Notes under the pieces: generated by a model
What the model saw: the letters and a program-made list of their open reading frames with translations, nothing else
What the model was told of the DNA's origin: nothing
The model's database searches: none
Assembly: GCA_002238445.1 (NCBI GenBank)
Contig: MPML01000039.1
Span: 1 to 43,252, forward strand
Length of the DNA: 43,252 nucleotides
Direction: 5' to 3'
From: Caldilineaceae bacterium bin5
GTDB lineage: Bacteria; Chloroflexota; Anaerolineae; Caldilineales; Caldilineaceae
Translations under genes and position numbers: made by a program
In this document: positions 16,572 to 23,754 of the stretch, piece by piece
How the letters are laid out: every line of letters starts with the position of its first letter
Numbering within the stretch: position 1 is the stretch's first letter

Positions 16572-16769
16572 ATGAACGTGAAGAGGACTGTGACGATCCA
16601 TCTGCCGGACGATGTATACCGCCGTCTGCTGGGTTCGGCTGCACGCAACGGGTGGACGCCGGCAAAGGAGATCGAGCACCTGATCATGAGGCAGTTCGAT
16701 CGCGACTATTCACAAGCGGAATTTGACAAATTGGTGCGGGACTTAAGGCGATGTCGCGAGCAAGGCTGA
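16572..16769 (+). CDS. Ribbon-helix-helix DNA-binding protein (Arc/CopG-like)
   Basis: The 65-residue product opens with the strand KRTVTIHLPDDVYRRLL and continues with two helices (AARNGWTPAKEIEHLIMRQF), the standard ribbon-helix-helix layout with a small polar turn between helices. Such proteins are dimeric repressors, often antitoxins. No toxin gene adjoins it: a short membrane-protein gene lies upstream and about 200 gene-free bases downstream. ATG at 16572 has only a weak purine-rich site. Confidence 0.7.
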   Translation: MNVKRTVTIHLPDDVYRRLLGSAARNGWTPAKEIEHLIMRQFDRDYSQAEFDKLVRDLRRCREQG

Positions 16770-16968
16770 CCGTCCGGCCAGCCCCCTGTGCGCGTATGCG
16801 TTCGACCCTGGACCCTGGCGCATGCGCAGTGGCTTTCTCCCCCGGAACGGAGGCCGGCCTGACCAGGGCCTGACAGGCACGCTCGGAATATTGCTGTGAA
16901 ATCTGCACGTCAAGCCGGTCGGCCGGGTTGCGCCGACCTTCACTGAAGCAGGCTCCTGGAGGAGGAAA

Positions 16969-17523
16969 ATGTGTAAGCGTCCGATTCTGAGCAGGTTGGC
17001 AGCCGTACTGGCGGCGGCCGCCATTTTTGTGTCCGGCTGCTATCACCATTTGCCGTTTCATCCAGAGATGGATAGTCCGGTCGTCATGCAGTGCCGGCAG
17101 GTTTCCAAGGCGGACCGTGCGGGCTACACGGTGGCGATGGTGGAGAGAGCGATGCGGCTGTACGACGCCCGGGGACGAGAGGCGATGTTGGAGTACTACA
17201 ATTCAGCGGAGAGCGTGGACGGCGAGTGGTATGTGTTCGTCTTTGATGAAAACGAGAAGCTGATCGCCCTTGCGGTAAACCCGGATACGCTGGGTGCGGA
17301 TTTGCGGGGTGATACAGGGGTGGATTTCACCGGCTACCGGCACGGCGAAGCGATAGCCGGCGCCACCGCGGAAGGGATGTGGGTCGATTATTTCTTCCTC
17401 AATCCCGTCACCGGCACCCAGGAGTGGAAACATTCCTGGGTGGTACGACACGACGGTCTGATCTTCGGTTCCGGCTGGTATCAGAATTTGCCGGTATGGA
17501 CGCAGGGGGAACCTGGGAAATAG
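16969..17523 (+). CDS. Lipoprotein with single Cache-like sensory/ligand domain
   Basis: ATG at 16969 has GGAGGAGG just upstream. The 184-residue product has a lipoprotein signal ending VSGC (Cys24). The mature part shows the Cache pattern: a helix EAMLEYYNSAESVDGEWYVF leading into a strand, then DENEKLIALAVNPDTLGADL, then WVDYFFLNPVTGTQEWKHSW and VRHDGLIFGSGWY. This order is typical of single Cache type 2 domains, which bind small molecules outside the cell. No kinase, cyclase or chemotaxis domain is attached, so it may deliver or scavenge ligand. The neighbour downstream is convergent. Confidence 0.8.
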   Translation: MCKRPILSRLAAVLAAAAIFVSGCYHHLPFHPEMDSPVVMQCRQVSKADRAGYTVAMVERAMRLYDARGREAMLEYYNSAESVDGEWYVFVFDENEKLIALAVNPDTLGADLRGDTGVDFTGYRHGEAIAGATAEGMWVDYFFLNPVTGTQEWKHSWVVRHDGLIFGSGWYQNLPVWTQGEPGK

Positions 17524-17587
17524 GGGTTGGGTTCGTTGACATTTTGTTTCAACCGCTTTGACGGAACATGACAGGCGTCAACAGGAC

Positions 17588-20389
17588 CTAGCCGCCATAA
17601 ATGCGCAGGTAGTGTGCGAAGCAGACGAGAATGCCCTGAAGGTAGCGGCGCGTGTCGTAGTAGGGGACCCTGTAGATGAAAAGGGCATCGTCCGGTGCGG
17701 TGCCGCTGAGCCAGTATCGGGCCTTGCGGGGGCCGGCGTTATAACCGGCGAGGGCGGCAATGTCGTTGCCGCCGATTAGGTCGCGCGCCCAGCGCAGGTA
17801 GTATGCGCCGAAACGGATGCTGACGATGGGAAAGTCGAGCAGTTCGGTGGAGTAGTTGGGGTAGTTGAGATTTCGGGCGATCTCCCAGCCTGTGCCCGGA
17901 AGGACCTGCATGAGACCGCGGGCGCCGGCATAGGAACGCGCGGCAGGCTCGAAATGGCTCTCCTGAAAGATGAGGCCGTACAGAAGCTGAGGGGCGATCT
18001 CAAACTCTCCGGCCTGCTTCCCGACCAGGCGTGCGTAGTGTCTGGGATAGGCGAAACGCTGGATAAAGAGTGGCGCTGCGGCGATACGCGCAGCCGGGCT
18101 GAGCTTGATGAGACGGTGGGCAGCCGTAATGGAGAGCTTGTTGGCGTCCAACTTGGCGAAATGCAGCATGAGGGGATAGAGCGCCGCCGGGTCGTTGTCA
18201 TAACGGAAGTAGGTCCGTTGCAGCAGTTGCAATCCCTCAGCGCGGAGGCCCAGCTCCAGCAGCTGCTCGCCTCTGACGAGGTCCGGGTCGTCGATCACGT
18301 TTTGGGGCAGGTCCCATGGCTCGACGCCGGCGCGGGCAGTTGCCGCTGCGGTGTTCTGGGTGCGCGCCAAGCCCTCCAGGCCGCGCAGCCAGTCTTCGGC
18401 GAATGCGCGGCTGCCATCGTCGCCAGGCAGTGCGGGCACAGTCATGTCCATGCGGGCCATGCGGGGGACAAGATTCTGGCCGGGCTGCGCGGTGTCAACG
18501 TCCAGGGCGGCCAGAACGCCGTAAAATGCTTCGGGCGCGCGGGCGGCGAGCGCGTGCCAGAGGGCGCGCGCCTGCCTGACTTCGCCCTGGGCATGGCGGG
18601 GGCGCGCCGCCGGCTTGCCGGCGCCGTGGGCGGGGGGGGCGCGGCGGAGCCAGTAGGTCGCAAAGTCCGGCTGCGAATGGGGGTACTCGGAGAGCAGCCG
18701 TTCGAAGAGGTTGGCGGCGTACTGGTAACGGCCGCGTTCGAAGGCGCCGATTGCGGCGACGGCCAGCCCGTCGGCGGCGCGCGGGTTGCCGGGGAAGACG
18801 TCCGCCAGCCTGAGCAGATCGGCCGCGGCTTCGTCAAAAGGATCGACCGCGACGCGGGGGACCGGTGCGGCGGGGGTGCGCAGTTGGGTGTCGGCTTCGA
18901 GAGCAGACAGCGCGCTCAGCCACAGGGCTTGCGGCGCGAGCGGGTCGTCGGGATGCGCTGCGGCGAATGTACGGTAGAGGCGCCGTCCTTCGGCGGGCGC
19001 GCCCTCTGCAGACGCGATGTGCGCCCGCGCCAACCAGGCCTCGCCAAAGCAGACACAGTTGGGAAAGTCGGTCAGCACGCGGTCGACGGCAAGACGGGCG
19101 TCTGGCCACCGTTCCAACCCCATCAGGGAGCGGGCGATTCCCAGCCAGGCTTCGCCGGCGCGGGCGGCATGCGGCGACTTCTCCAGGAAATGCTCAAAGG
19201 CGGAGATGGCCGGTGCGTAGGCGTTGGCGGACAGATAGATCTCCCCGCGCAGGAAGGGGTCGACGGGTACGTCCCTGTTCACCAGTTGAATGAGAGACAG
19301 GTAGGCGGCGTCGCTGGCCGGATTTTCGGTCAGCGCCATGCTCCAGCGGAGGATAGCGGTTACTTCTTCGCCGGCCGCGGCATAGGCCATGCCGGCGCGA
19401 TGGAGATAGCCGGCGCGGTAGATGGAGGCTTCTCTGTAGGCGGGGATATTGTCAGACGCCGGCGCGGCCTGATCCGGGCCCGGTTCTGCGCGCTCGAAAA
19501 GCGGACCGAAGAGGATCTCATCGTAGATGGAGGCGGCTTCGTCCCAGCGGCCTATACCTTCGAGTACGGCTGCCAGCCGCTCGAGAAGGCGAACTTCCTC
19601 GTCTGCGGTTATGGCTGCGGCGGCGGCCCGGCGCAGCGCGTCAGCGGCCTGCAGCCGTTCGTCTGCCGCGAGGAGTGCATCGGCGATGCGTTCCTCTACG
19701 ACACCGGAGAGCTGGGGTCGCTGCGCCACGAATGCGCGGTAGGCGGCCGCGGCTTCGGTGGAGCGGTCCACGCCGGCCAGAGCTTCCCCGCGCAGGAAGA
19801 GGCTGTTGATCAGGATCTGCGCCACCGTTTCTCCGTTCGTGGAAGGCAGGTTGATCTCACCCGCGGCCAGGGCGTCGCCCATGCGCCGGAGCTGCTCAAG
19901 CGCGTCCAGCGCCGGTTGCGGATCGTCAGCTGCCAGATAGGCTAAGGCGAGCCGGTAGAGGATTGCGGCGCGCGTCTGCGTACGGGAGGGGGGTGTCTGC
20001 CGTCCTTGAGCAGGCTCCGTCGGGAGATCGGCCAGCAGCGTTTGCAGCAACCTTTGCTCCTGGCTGTAGTCGCCGATTTGGTGAAGATAGGCGGCCTCAT
20101 CGAGCAGGGATGCTGCCGTCACAGGTTCTGCGGTCGCGCGCGGATTGGCCGCAGGGCTGCTCGGAGGCGCTGCCGGCCGGTCCAAGGTAGAGGTTGCGGC
20201 TCGGGCGGTCGGCGCCGGCAGGGTCGCGGTTGCGGGGAGGACGGAAGCGGGCGCGGCACGTCTGTCGCCACATCCGGACAGAAGCAGCGCGAGCAGGAGC
20301 AGGATCGAGAAGGAGGCCGGCAGATGAAATCGTCCTCTGCGCCTGAAACATGGTGGGGCAGGCTCGCTAGTCAATGGGTTGCCCGGCAT
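17588..20389 (-). CDS. Lytic transglycosylase (SLT domain) lipoprotein with TPR repeats
   Basis: The product, about 933 residues from ATG 20389, starts with a lipoprotein signal (ILLLLALLLSGC, Cys40). It continues with a long helical region of TPR-like repeats and ends with an SLT domain: LLYGLIFQESHFEPAARSYA with the catalytic Glu, GARGLMQVLPGTGWEIA, and AALAGYNAGPRKARYW. Such enzymes cleave peptidoglycan glycan strands to anhydro-muropeptides. The frame is open to a TTG at 20575, but those 62 extra residues look non-coding. Around 18560-18650 the sequence is proline- and alanine-rich next to an 8-G run (YWLRRAPPAHGAGKPAARP), which may reflect a compensated local frame error. Confidence 0.88.
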   Translation of the reverse strand: MPGNPLTSEPAPPCFRRRGRFHLPASFSILLLLALLLSGCGDRRAAPASVLPATATLPAPTARAATSTLDRPAAPPSSPAANPRATAEPVTAASLLDEAAYLHQIGDYSQEQRLLQTLLADLPTEPAQGRQTPPSRTQTRAAILYRLALAYLAADDPQPALDALEQLRRMGDALAAGEINLPSTNGETVAQILINSLFLRGEALAGVDRSTEAAAAYRAFVAQRPQLSGVVEERIADALLAADERLQAADALRRAAAAAITADEEVRLLERLAAVLEGIGRWDEAASIYDEILFGPLFERAEPGPDQAAPASDNIPAYREASIYRAGYLHRAGMAYAAAGEEVTAILRWSMALTENPASDAAYLSLIQLVNRDVPVDPFLRGEIYLSANAYAPAISAFEHFLEKSPHAARAGEAWLGIARSLMGLERWPDARLAVDRVLTDFPNCVCFGEAWLARAHIASAEGAPAEGRRLYRTFAAAHPDDPLAPQALWLSALSALEADTQLRTPAAPVPRVAVDPFDEAAADLLRLADVFPGNPRAADGLAVAAIGAFERGRYQYAANLFERLLSEYPHSQPDFATYWLRRAPPAHGAGKPAARPRHAQGEVRQARALWHALAARAPEAFYGVLAALDVDTAQPGQNLVPRMARMDMTVPALPGDDGSRAFAEDWLRGLEGLARTQNTAAATARAGVEPWDLPQNVIDDPDLVRGEQLLELGLRAEGLQLLQRTYFRYDNDPAALYPLMLHFAKLDANKLSITAAHRLIKLSPAARIAAAPLFIQRFAYPRHYARLVGKQAGEFEIAPQLLYGLIFQESHFEPAARSYAGARGLMQVLPGTGWEIARNLNYPNYSTELLDFPIVSIRFGAYYLRWARDLIGGNDIAALAGYNAGPRKARYWLSGTAPDDALFIYRVPYYDTRRYLQGILVCFAHYLRIYGG

Positions 20390-20656
20390 ACGATATTGTG
20401 CCCCGCCCGCATGTTTTCGTGACGCCTGCGAGGGCGGGTATTTGGGTCTTCCGATGGGTCCGTGTCCTGTTTTTGCCGAAACGGGGTTGGCGGCAAAGCC
20501 CTGAGCACTGAGCGCATCGCACCCGGCCTCGCAGCAGGCTAACCGATGCGGGGGGGACGGCTTAGTCGTTCCCAAGCTTCTTCACCCTACCAATCAGACT
20601 AAAATTTTGGGGGTTATATGCCAAAATCCCATTTCCGAGTTTAACACCGGTCGAAT

Positions 20657-20725
20657 TTAGTTGACGCTAGTTACTGCCTTTGTCATGCCAAGCCCCGCCT
20701 GACCCTGCCGTGTATTCTCGTCCAT
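20657..20725 (-). CDS. Possible 22-aa peptide
   Basis: ATG at 20725 has AAAGGAG 6 nt upstream and follows the stop of the 20740-21231 gene within 15 nt. It encodes MDENTRQGQAGLGMTKAVTS plus two residues, then TAA. Good initiation context is the only support; it may equally be the remains of a larger gene. Confidence 0.3.
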   Translation of the reverse strand: MDENTRQGQAGLGMTKAVTSVN

Positions 20726-20739
20726 GATTTCTCCTTTCA

Positions 20740-21231
20740 TTATTCGCCGTCGTCGTGCTGACGCGATTCTCTTTCTCTAACGTAGATCCACCCAGACCAA
20801 AAAGCATTTTCTGAAACCGCTCTTCCGTTCTCAATCTTCGTCAATTCCGTCACGGAAAAACCAGAGTCAAAGTTTACCAGATTACGGATCTGGAGAAGGT
20901 TGACCATCCCTTCTTCAATGCCGAAAAGGCCAGAATCGTAATACCGCACCTCTCTATCTACCTGTTGCCGTTCTTCTTCGCTGAGCTTCTGCTTATCTCT
21001 CCAGTCAATGATCTCCGCCCGCCAGGAAACCCTCGCAAAATCCTCATTCGTAGAAAGATAAAGAATGACCGGATTCATTGGGCTAGGGGGATCGTCTCTC
21101 AGTTCCTTTATCGGCAATCTTGAATGTGGCTGCATGAAAAGACGTATGCTCTTTTCCTGCTCCTGGGCGCTGGGCATTAGTTCCAACTGATGCTTAAACA
21201 TCCCCCTATAGAAAATCGCTGTAGCTGCCAT
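20740..21231 (-). CDS. Hypothetical protein, 163 aa
   Basis: This is a soluble, charged protein. Notable segments are MAATAIFYRGMFKHQLELMP at the start, PVILYLSTNEDFARVSWRAE, a helix KLSEEERQQVDREVRYYDSG and a late SENAFWSGWIYVRERE. The mix of strands with a conserved-looking Trp recalls PUA/EVE-like folds, but I cannot assign a family. It is followed by a possible 22-aa reading frame and preceded, on the same strand, by the inverted-repeat-bounded cluster of tiny genes. Confidence 0.6.
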   Translation of the reverse strand: MAATAIFYRGMFKHQLELMPSAQEQEKSIRLFMQPHSRLPIKELRDDPPSPMNPVILYLSTNEDFARVSWRAEIIDWRDKQKLSEEERQQVDREVRYYDSGLFGIEEGMVNLLQIRNLVNFDSGFSVTELTKIENGRAVSENAFWSGWIYVRERESRQHDDGE

Positions 21232-21362
21232 ACGCTCTTTCCTCTTATTTTTCTGGATCCATCATCGTGTAAAAACTCCACGATTTGTCTGTTATCACGG
21301 CTCAGGTAGGCCCCTCATCGTCCAAATAAAGGGAACTATCAAGTTGACTAGCCAAAACCCGT

Positions 21363-21575
21363 TCAGTTGTAGAGTTGCAATTGCAACTCCAGGATCAACC
21401 CCAATGGTGGGACTGCAGCAGCGAGGATCAGTCTGACAGCGTTGAAGTACTGACCTGACAGCACAACATTGAGGAAAGCGTTGATGTACTCACCTGTTAG
21501 CACAAAAACAAGGAGGAGAAGAAGGGCTCCGGTCAGAAAGGCGCACTCCTTGTTTGTCATAGTTCCGTTTGTCAT
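21363..21575 (-). CDS. Small two-helix membrane protein, 70 aa
   Basis: Two hydrophobic segments (about 12-27, FLTGALLLLLVFVLTG, and 45-66) flank a short YINAFLNVVLSGQYFNA loop. The start region is duplicated: ATGACAAAC occurs twice 15 nt apart (21575 and 21560), so translation may begin at residue 1 or 6. It is the third gene of the tiny cluster, 25 nt after the YjzC-like gene. No family recognised. Confidence 0.55.
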   Translation of the reverse strand: MTNGTMTNKECAFLTGALLLLLVFVLTGEYINAFLNVVLSGQYFNAVRLILAAAVPPLGLILELQLQLYN

Positions 21576-21600
21576 AGTTGCGACCTATTGACTAGCCTTT

Positions 21601-21780
21601 CTAGGGGGACCCGACGTATTCCCAGATAGCGGTATGCTGGCTGCCGCCGGCCTTGCATGGCGGGAAAATCTCGCCCTCATCGAGTTCAATCCGAACCATC
21701 GGATGACAGCGGGCGCGGTATACGCCGGTCAGCCTGCATATCTCCCCGCTCACGAATGCCATGCCTTCGTACTTGTCCAT
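21601..21780 (-). CDS. YjzC-like small Cys-rich protein, 59 aa
   Basis: The frame from ATG 21780 to TAG 21601 encodes FVSGEICRLTGVYRARCHP, then IELDEGEIFPPCKAGG, SQHTAIWEYV. The order S-G-E-x-C, G-x-Y, C-H-P, G-E-x-F-P-P-C, H-x-x-x-W matches the YjzC-like family, small proteins proposed to bind metal through their Cys and His residues. Here Cys15, Cys25, His26, Cys42 and His49 are present. It starts 6 nt after the stop of the 49-aa gene, so the two are probably coupled. Confidence 0.7.
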   Translation of the reverse strand: MDKYEGMAFVSGEICRLTGVYRARCHPMVRIELDEGEIFPPCKAGGSQHTAIWEYVGSP

Positions 21781-21786
21781 TTGCAG

Positions 21787-21936
21787 TTAGTCTCTGAAAA
21801 AACCGATTGCAAACACGATAACTGTCGTCAGCAGAATGATAAGGCCGTATTCGATCAAGAGCGCCAAAATCCATTCCAGGACAAATCCAATTACAGCTCG
21901 CCCGGAAAACCGCCCACCTACATGAAAGCCAGCCAT
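21787..21936 (-). CDS. Small membrane protein, 49 aa
   Basis: ATG at 21936 has AGGAG 9 nt upstream. The product is MAGFHVGGRFSGRAVIGF followed by a hydrophobic run up to residue 46 and the ending FFRD. It heads the three-gene cluster, 6 nt before the YjzC-like start. No family recognised. Confidence 0.55.
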   Translation of the reverse strand: MAGFHVGGRFSGRAVIGFVLEWILALLIEYGLIILLTTVIVFAIGFFRD

Positions 21937-22023
21937 GGCCCCTGTCTCCTGAATACACTACCGTTGCAGCATGTTTGTTCTGTTTTGGCTAGTCAACTTG
22001 ATAGTCCCCCAAATTTTCAATAA

Positions 22024-22287
22024 TCACGACTTCCCCTTTTCTTTCCGTATCTCGTACATCGCCAGGTTGAACCGGTCTTCGAACAGCGCCCGACGTGTCC
22101 GACTCGACCGCAGATAGGAAAATTCCTGCTCGTCCCAGTACGGGTCATCCATCTCCAGCGGCAGATCCAGCAGATCGATGATGCGCCGCTTCAGCACCTT
22201 CCGGCCGGCGTTCGGGTCTTGCTCCTGAAGCCTCCTGATTAACCGCATAAATGTGTGGTATGAATTGGGAATCCTTGGCTCTTCCAT
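22024..22287 (-). CDS. Hypothetical helical protein, 87 aa
   Basis: I chose ATG at 22287, which has GGAG 8 nt upstream; the frame is open further but without a site. The product is charged and helical (YHTFMRLIRRLQEQDPNAGR, LLDLPLEMDDPYWDEQEF, FEDRFNLAMYEIRKEKGK). No family recognised. The next gene upstream on the same strand ends 36 nt away. Confidence 0.6.
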   Translation of the reverse strand: MEEPRIPNSYHTFMRLIRRLQEQDPNAGRKVLKRRIIDLLDLPLEMDDPYWDEQEFSYLRSSRTRRALFEDRFNLAMYEIRKEKGKS

Positions 22288-22322
22288 CGTTCTGCTCCTG
22301 AACACGGGTTGCTTCGCTCCAA

Positions 22323-22529
22323 TCACCCCTTAACCCTGCCCCCGGCACACATTTCGAAGATGCCTTCGCCTGTCTGCCCGTCCACATCGTTCGGTATCCA
22401 GGTGTCCTTGAAGGCCGCGCCCGCGACCTCGCTGCCGACGGGCGCGGCGTAGTTACGGTTCGCGTTGAACAGCGGGTCCAGGCAGCCCGCCGTCCGCATG
22501 GTGCGGTTCGTCCGGTTGGGTGTGGTCAT
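22323..22529 (-). CDS. Hypothetical protein, 68 aa, coupled to broken HNH-family gene
   Basis: Its ATG (22527-22529) overlaps the TGA of the repaired HNH-family frame as ATGA, a typical coupling arrangement. The product includes TMRTAGCLDPLFNANRNYAA and FKDTWIPNDVDGQTGEGIF. I do not recognise it. The start overlap and the downstream gene on the same strand support reality, but no independent ribosome binding site is visible. Confidence 0.45.
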   Translation of the reverse strand: MTTPNRTNRTMRTAGCLDPLFNANRNYAAPVGSEVAGAAFKDTWIPNDVDGQTGEGIFEMCAGGRVKG

Positions 22530-22853
22530 CGAGCGTCGCCAGGAATGCGTTCCTGATAGGATCGCCGCGCTTCGGCCGGCAATCGGTCAGGGTCACTTTC
22601 GTATTCACGCCAGATCTTTATATACTGACCACCACCTTCCAGGCCGCGTCCGGGGTACGCAGGATCTTGTGACCTGTAATTGGCTATCCGCATTGGCAAT
22701 CGAACTGACAGTGCGCCCCATCGCTTTAGAGAGGGTTACGATGCGCGGGTGATTCTGAGGAGACGTCAAACCCGGTTTGCATTTGATATAAAAATACAGG
22801 ACTGCCAACAGCTCTTTCCGGGTCCAACGTGATCCTCCCGCGCCCCTTGTCAT
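22526..22853 (-). pseudogene. HNH-restriction-family N-terminal domain protein, single-base frameshift
   Basis: From ATG 22853 (good GGAGGAG context) the first 53 residues read TRKELLAVLYFYIKCKPG and IVTLSKAMGRTVSSIA. This is the start of a domain found at the N-terminus of putative HNH restriction endonucleases, where W-T-R-E-E-L is followed by G-R-T-x-S-A-V. One extra A at about 22694 shifts the frame. Skipping it continues at once into MRIANYRSQDPAYPGRGL, YIKIWREYESDPDRLPAE and ends at TGA 22526, again matching the family (G-x-G-L, then I-W-x-E-F). The repaired protein would be 108 aa, without an HNH motif. Confidence 0.65.
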
Positions 22854-22872
22854 CTCCGCTCTCCTCCTCCCA

Positions 22873-22960
22873 AGCCGCCCGCCGTTCCACTGGGGGTCCC
22901 ATTCCACCGGCTTTGATGTAACCCAGGGTTCACGCTTGCGCGCACGGTGGGCTGGCCGGG
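22873..22960. repeat. Split direct repeat, copy a
   Basis: AGCCGCCCGCCGTTCC and, 88 bp in total further on, CGCGCACGGTGGGCTGGCC plus GGG recur in the same order and orientation at 23619-23718. Each copy lies directly upstream of a minus-strand gene start, so the repeat may carry a shared promoter or operator. Confidence 0.6.
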
Positions 22961-22976
22961 CGGCTGGTCGATTCGT

Positions 22977-23372
22977 CTAGGTGACGGTCAACTTCCAGGG
23001 ACCGCGTTCTCTTGTCTGCGCGACGAGCCCGCGTTCCTCCAAACGCTTGAGTAAGCTATCTGTCAGGTAGGTATTGACGCCTCTTCGTGGATCCTGAATG
23101 CCCAGCTCATCACGGATTTCACTTGCTTTTAGAGCGGCAGGATACGCCTCTCTCAGGATTTGAAGGGTTGATTCCTCCAAAAGACTCAATCCCTTCGCTG
23201 CGTTTTTTCCTTTTCGTGATGTCCTAGCAGTTCGCCCACTACGGGGCGCGAATGATCTTTCAGGCGGTAGCATACTCCCCCCATTCATAGCATTCGCCTT
23301 GATAGTACCGGCCGCCTCCTGCCTCCTCAATAGCGCGCCCGATCCAACCGAGGATTTAACTGACTCCATCAT
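22977..23372 (-). CDS. Winged-helix domain protein
   Basis: The C-terminal half is a clear winged-helix domain: LEESTLQILREAYPAALKAS, EIRDELGIQDPRRGVNTYL, LLKRLEERGLVAQTRERG and a final strand PWKLTV. The N-terminal 60 residues are basic and low in structure. The start at ATGATG overlaps the end of the 23356-23499 gene by 17 nt. That upstream product also looks like half of a winged-helix protein, so the pair might once have been one gene; no ribosome binding site is evident here. Confidence 0.55.
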   Translation of the reverse strand: MMESVKSSVGSGALLRRQEAAGTIKANAMNGGSMLPPERSFAPRSGRTARTSRKGKNAAKGLSLLEESTLQILREAYPAALKASEIRDELGIQDPRRGVNTYLTDSLLKRLEERGLVAQTRERGPWKLTVT

Positions 23373-23499
23373 CAGTAGTGGCTAGCAGCTCTTGCTTCGG
23401 AACACCGTCTTGATTCTCGCATAGAATTCTATGGAAAGATCGTGCGTTTTCTGATAGTGCCCACCAATGCTTACGCAGCGCATCGGATGTAATAATCAT
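23356..23499 (-). CDS. Short helical protein, 47 aa, possible winged-helix half
   Basis: ATG 23499 is preceded by GAGGA about 11 nt upstream. The product reads SDALRKHWWALSENARSFHR, ILCENQDGVPKQELLA, which resembles the first two helices of winged-helix domains found in restriction-associated proteins. It overlaps the next gene by 17 nt and the preceding tiny frame by 4 nt. Confidence 0.45.
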   Translation of the reverse strand: MIITSDALRKHWWALSENARSFHRILCENQDGVPKQELLATTDDGVS

Positions 23500-23588
23500 C
23501 GCCCCTTTATCCTCCTCACAAGCCAGAACAGCCTGCCCATCAGGCAGAACCCAACTGCCAGACTCAACGTCGCGTCCAAGAACTCCAT
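23496..23588 (-). CDS. Possible 30-aa membrane peptide
   Basis: A frame from ATG 23588 to TGA 23496 encodes MEFLDATLSLAVGFCLMGRL and a basic end (VRRIKGR), and overlaps the following start as ATGA. The hydrophobic-then-basic pattern fits a small membrane peptide, but there is no strong ribosome binding site. Confidence 0.3.
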   Translation of the reverse strand: MEFLDATLSLAVGFCLMGRLFWLVRRIKGR

Positions 23589-23618
23589 CCCCGCGCCCCA
23601 ATCAACCATCATCCCCCC

Positions 23619-23718
23619 AGCCGCCCGCCGTTCCTCGTGGGCTAAGATGCGCATTCCGCATTCGATTGGACAGTCTTCCCCGGGTTAACGCGTTGCCGCG
23701 CACGGTGGGCTGGCCGGG
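23619..23718. repeat. Split direct repeat, copy b
   Basis: This is the second copy of the repeat at 22873-22960. It shares the first 16 bases and the final 22 bases, with unrelated sequence between. It lies upstream of the 23588 start on the minus strand. Confidence 0.6.
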
Positions 23719-23754
23719 TATCAATGACGTTCTCTCTCCTGATTGTGTTGTGGT

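Larger units (their letters stand above)
21332..22008. mobile_element. 677-bp segment bounded by 27-bp inverted repeats, with three tiny genes
   Basis: GGAACTATCAAGTTGACTAG plus CCAAAAC at 21332-21358 is the reverse complement of 21982-22008 with one mismatch in 27. Between them lie three minus-strand small genes and nothing else; there is no transposase. No clear target duplication is visible, although CCAAAT occurs near both outer edges. It may be a non-autonomous mobile cassette or two copies of a dispersed repeat placed in inverted orientation. Confidence 0.5.

Noticed and set aside
17954..19945. 663-codon open frame opposite the lytic transglycosylase gene
   Set aside because: Antisense shadow in GC-rich DNA; glycine/valine/arginine-rich with no motif, while the minus-strand frame has signal peptide, TPR repeats and SLT domain.
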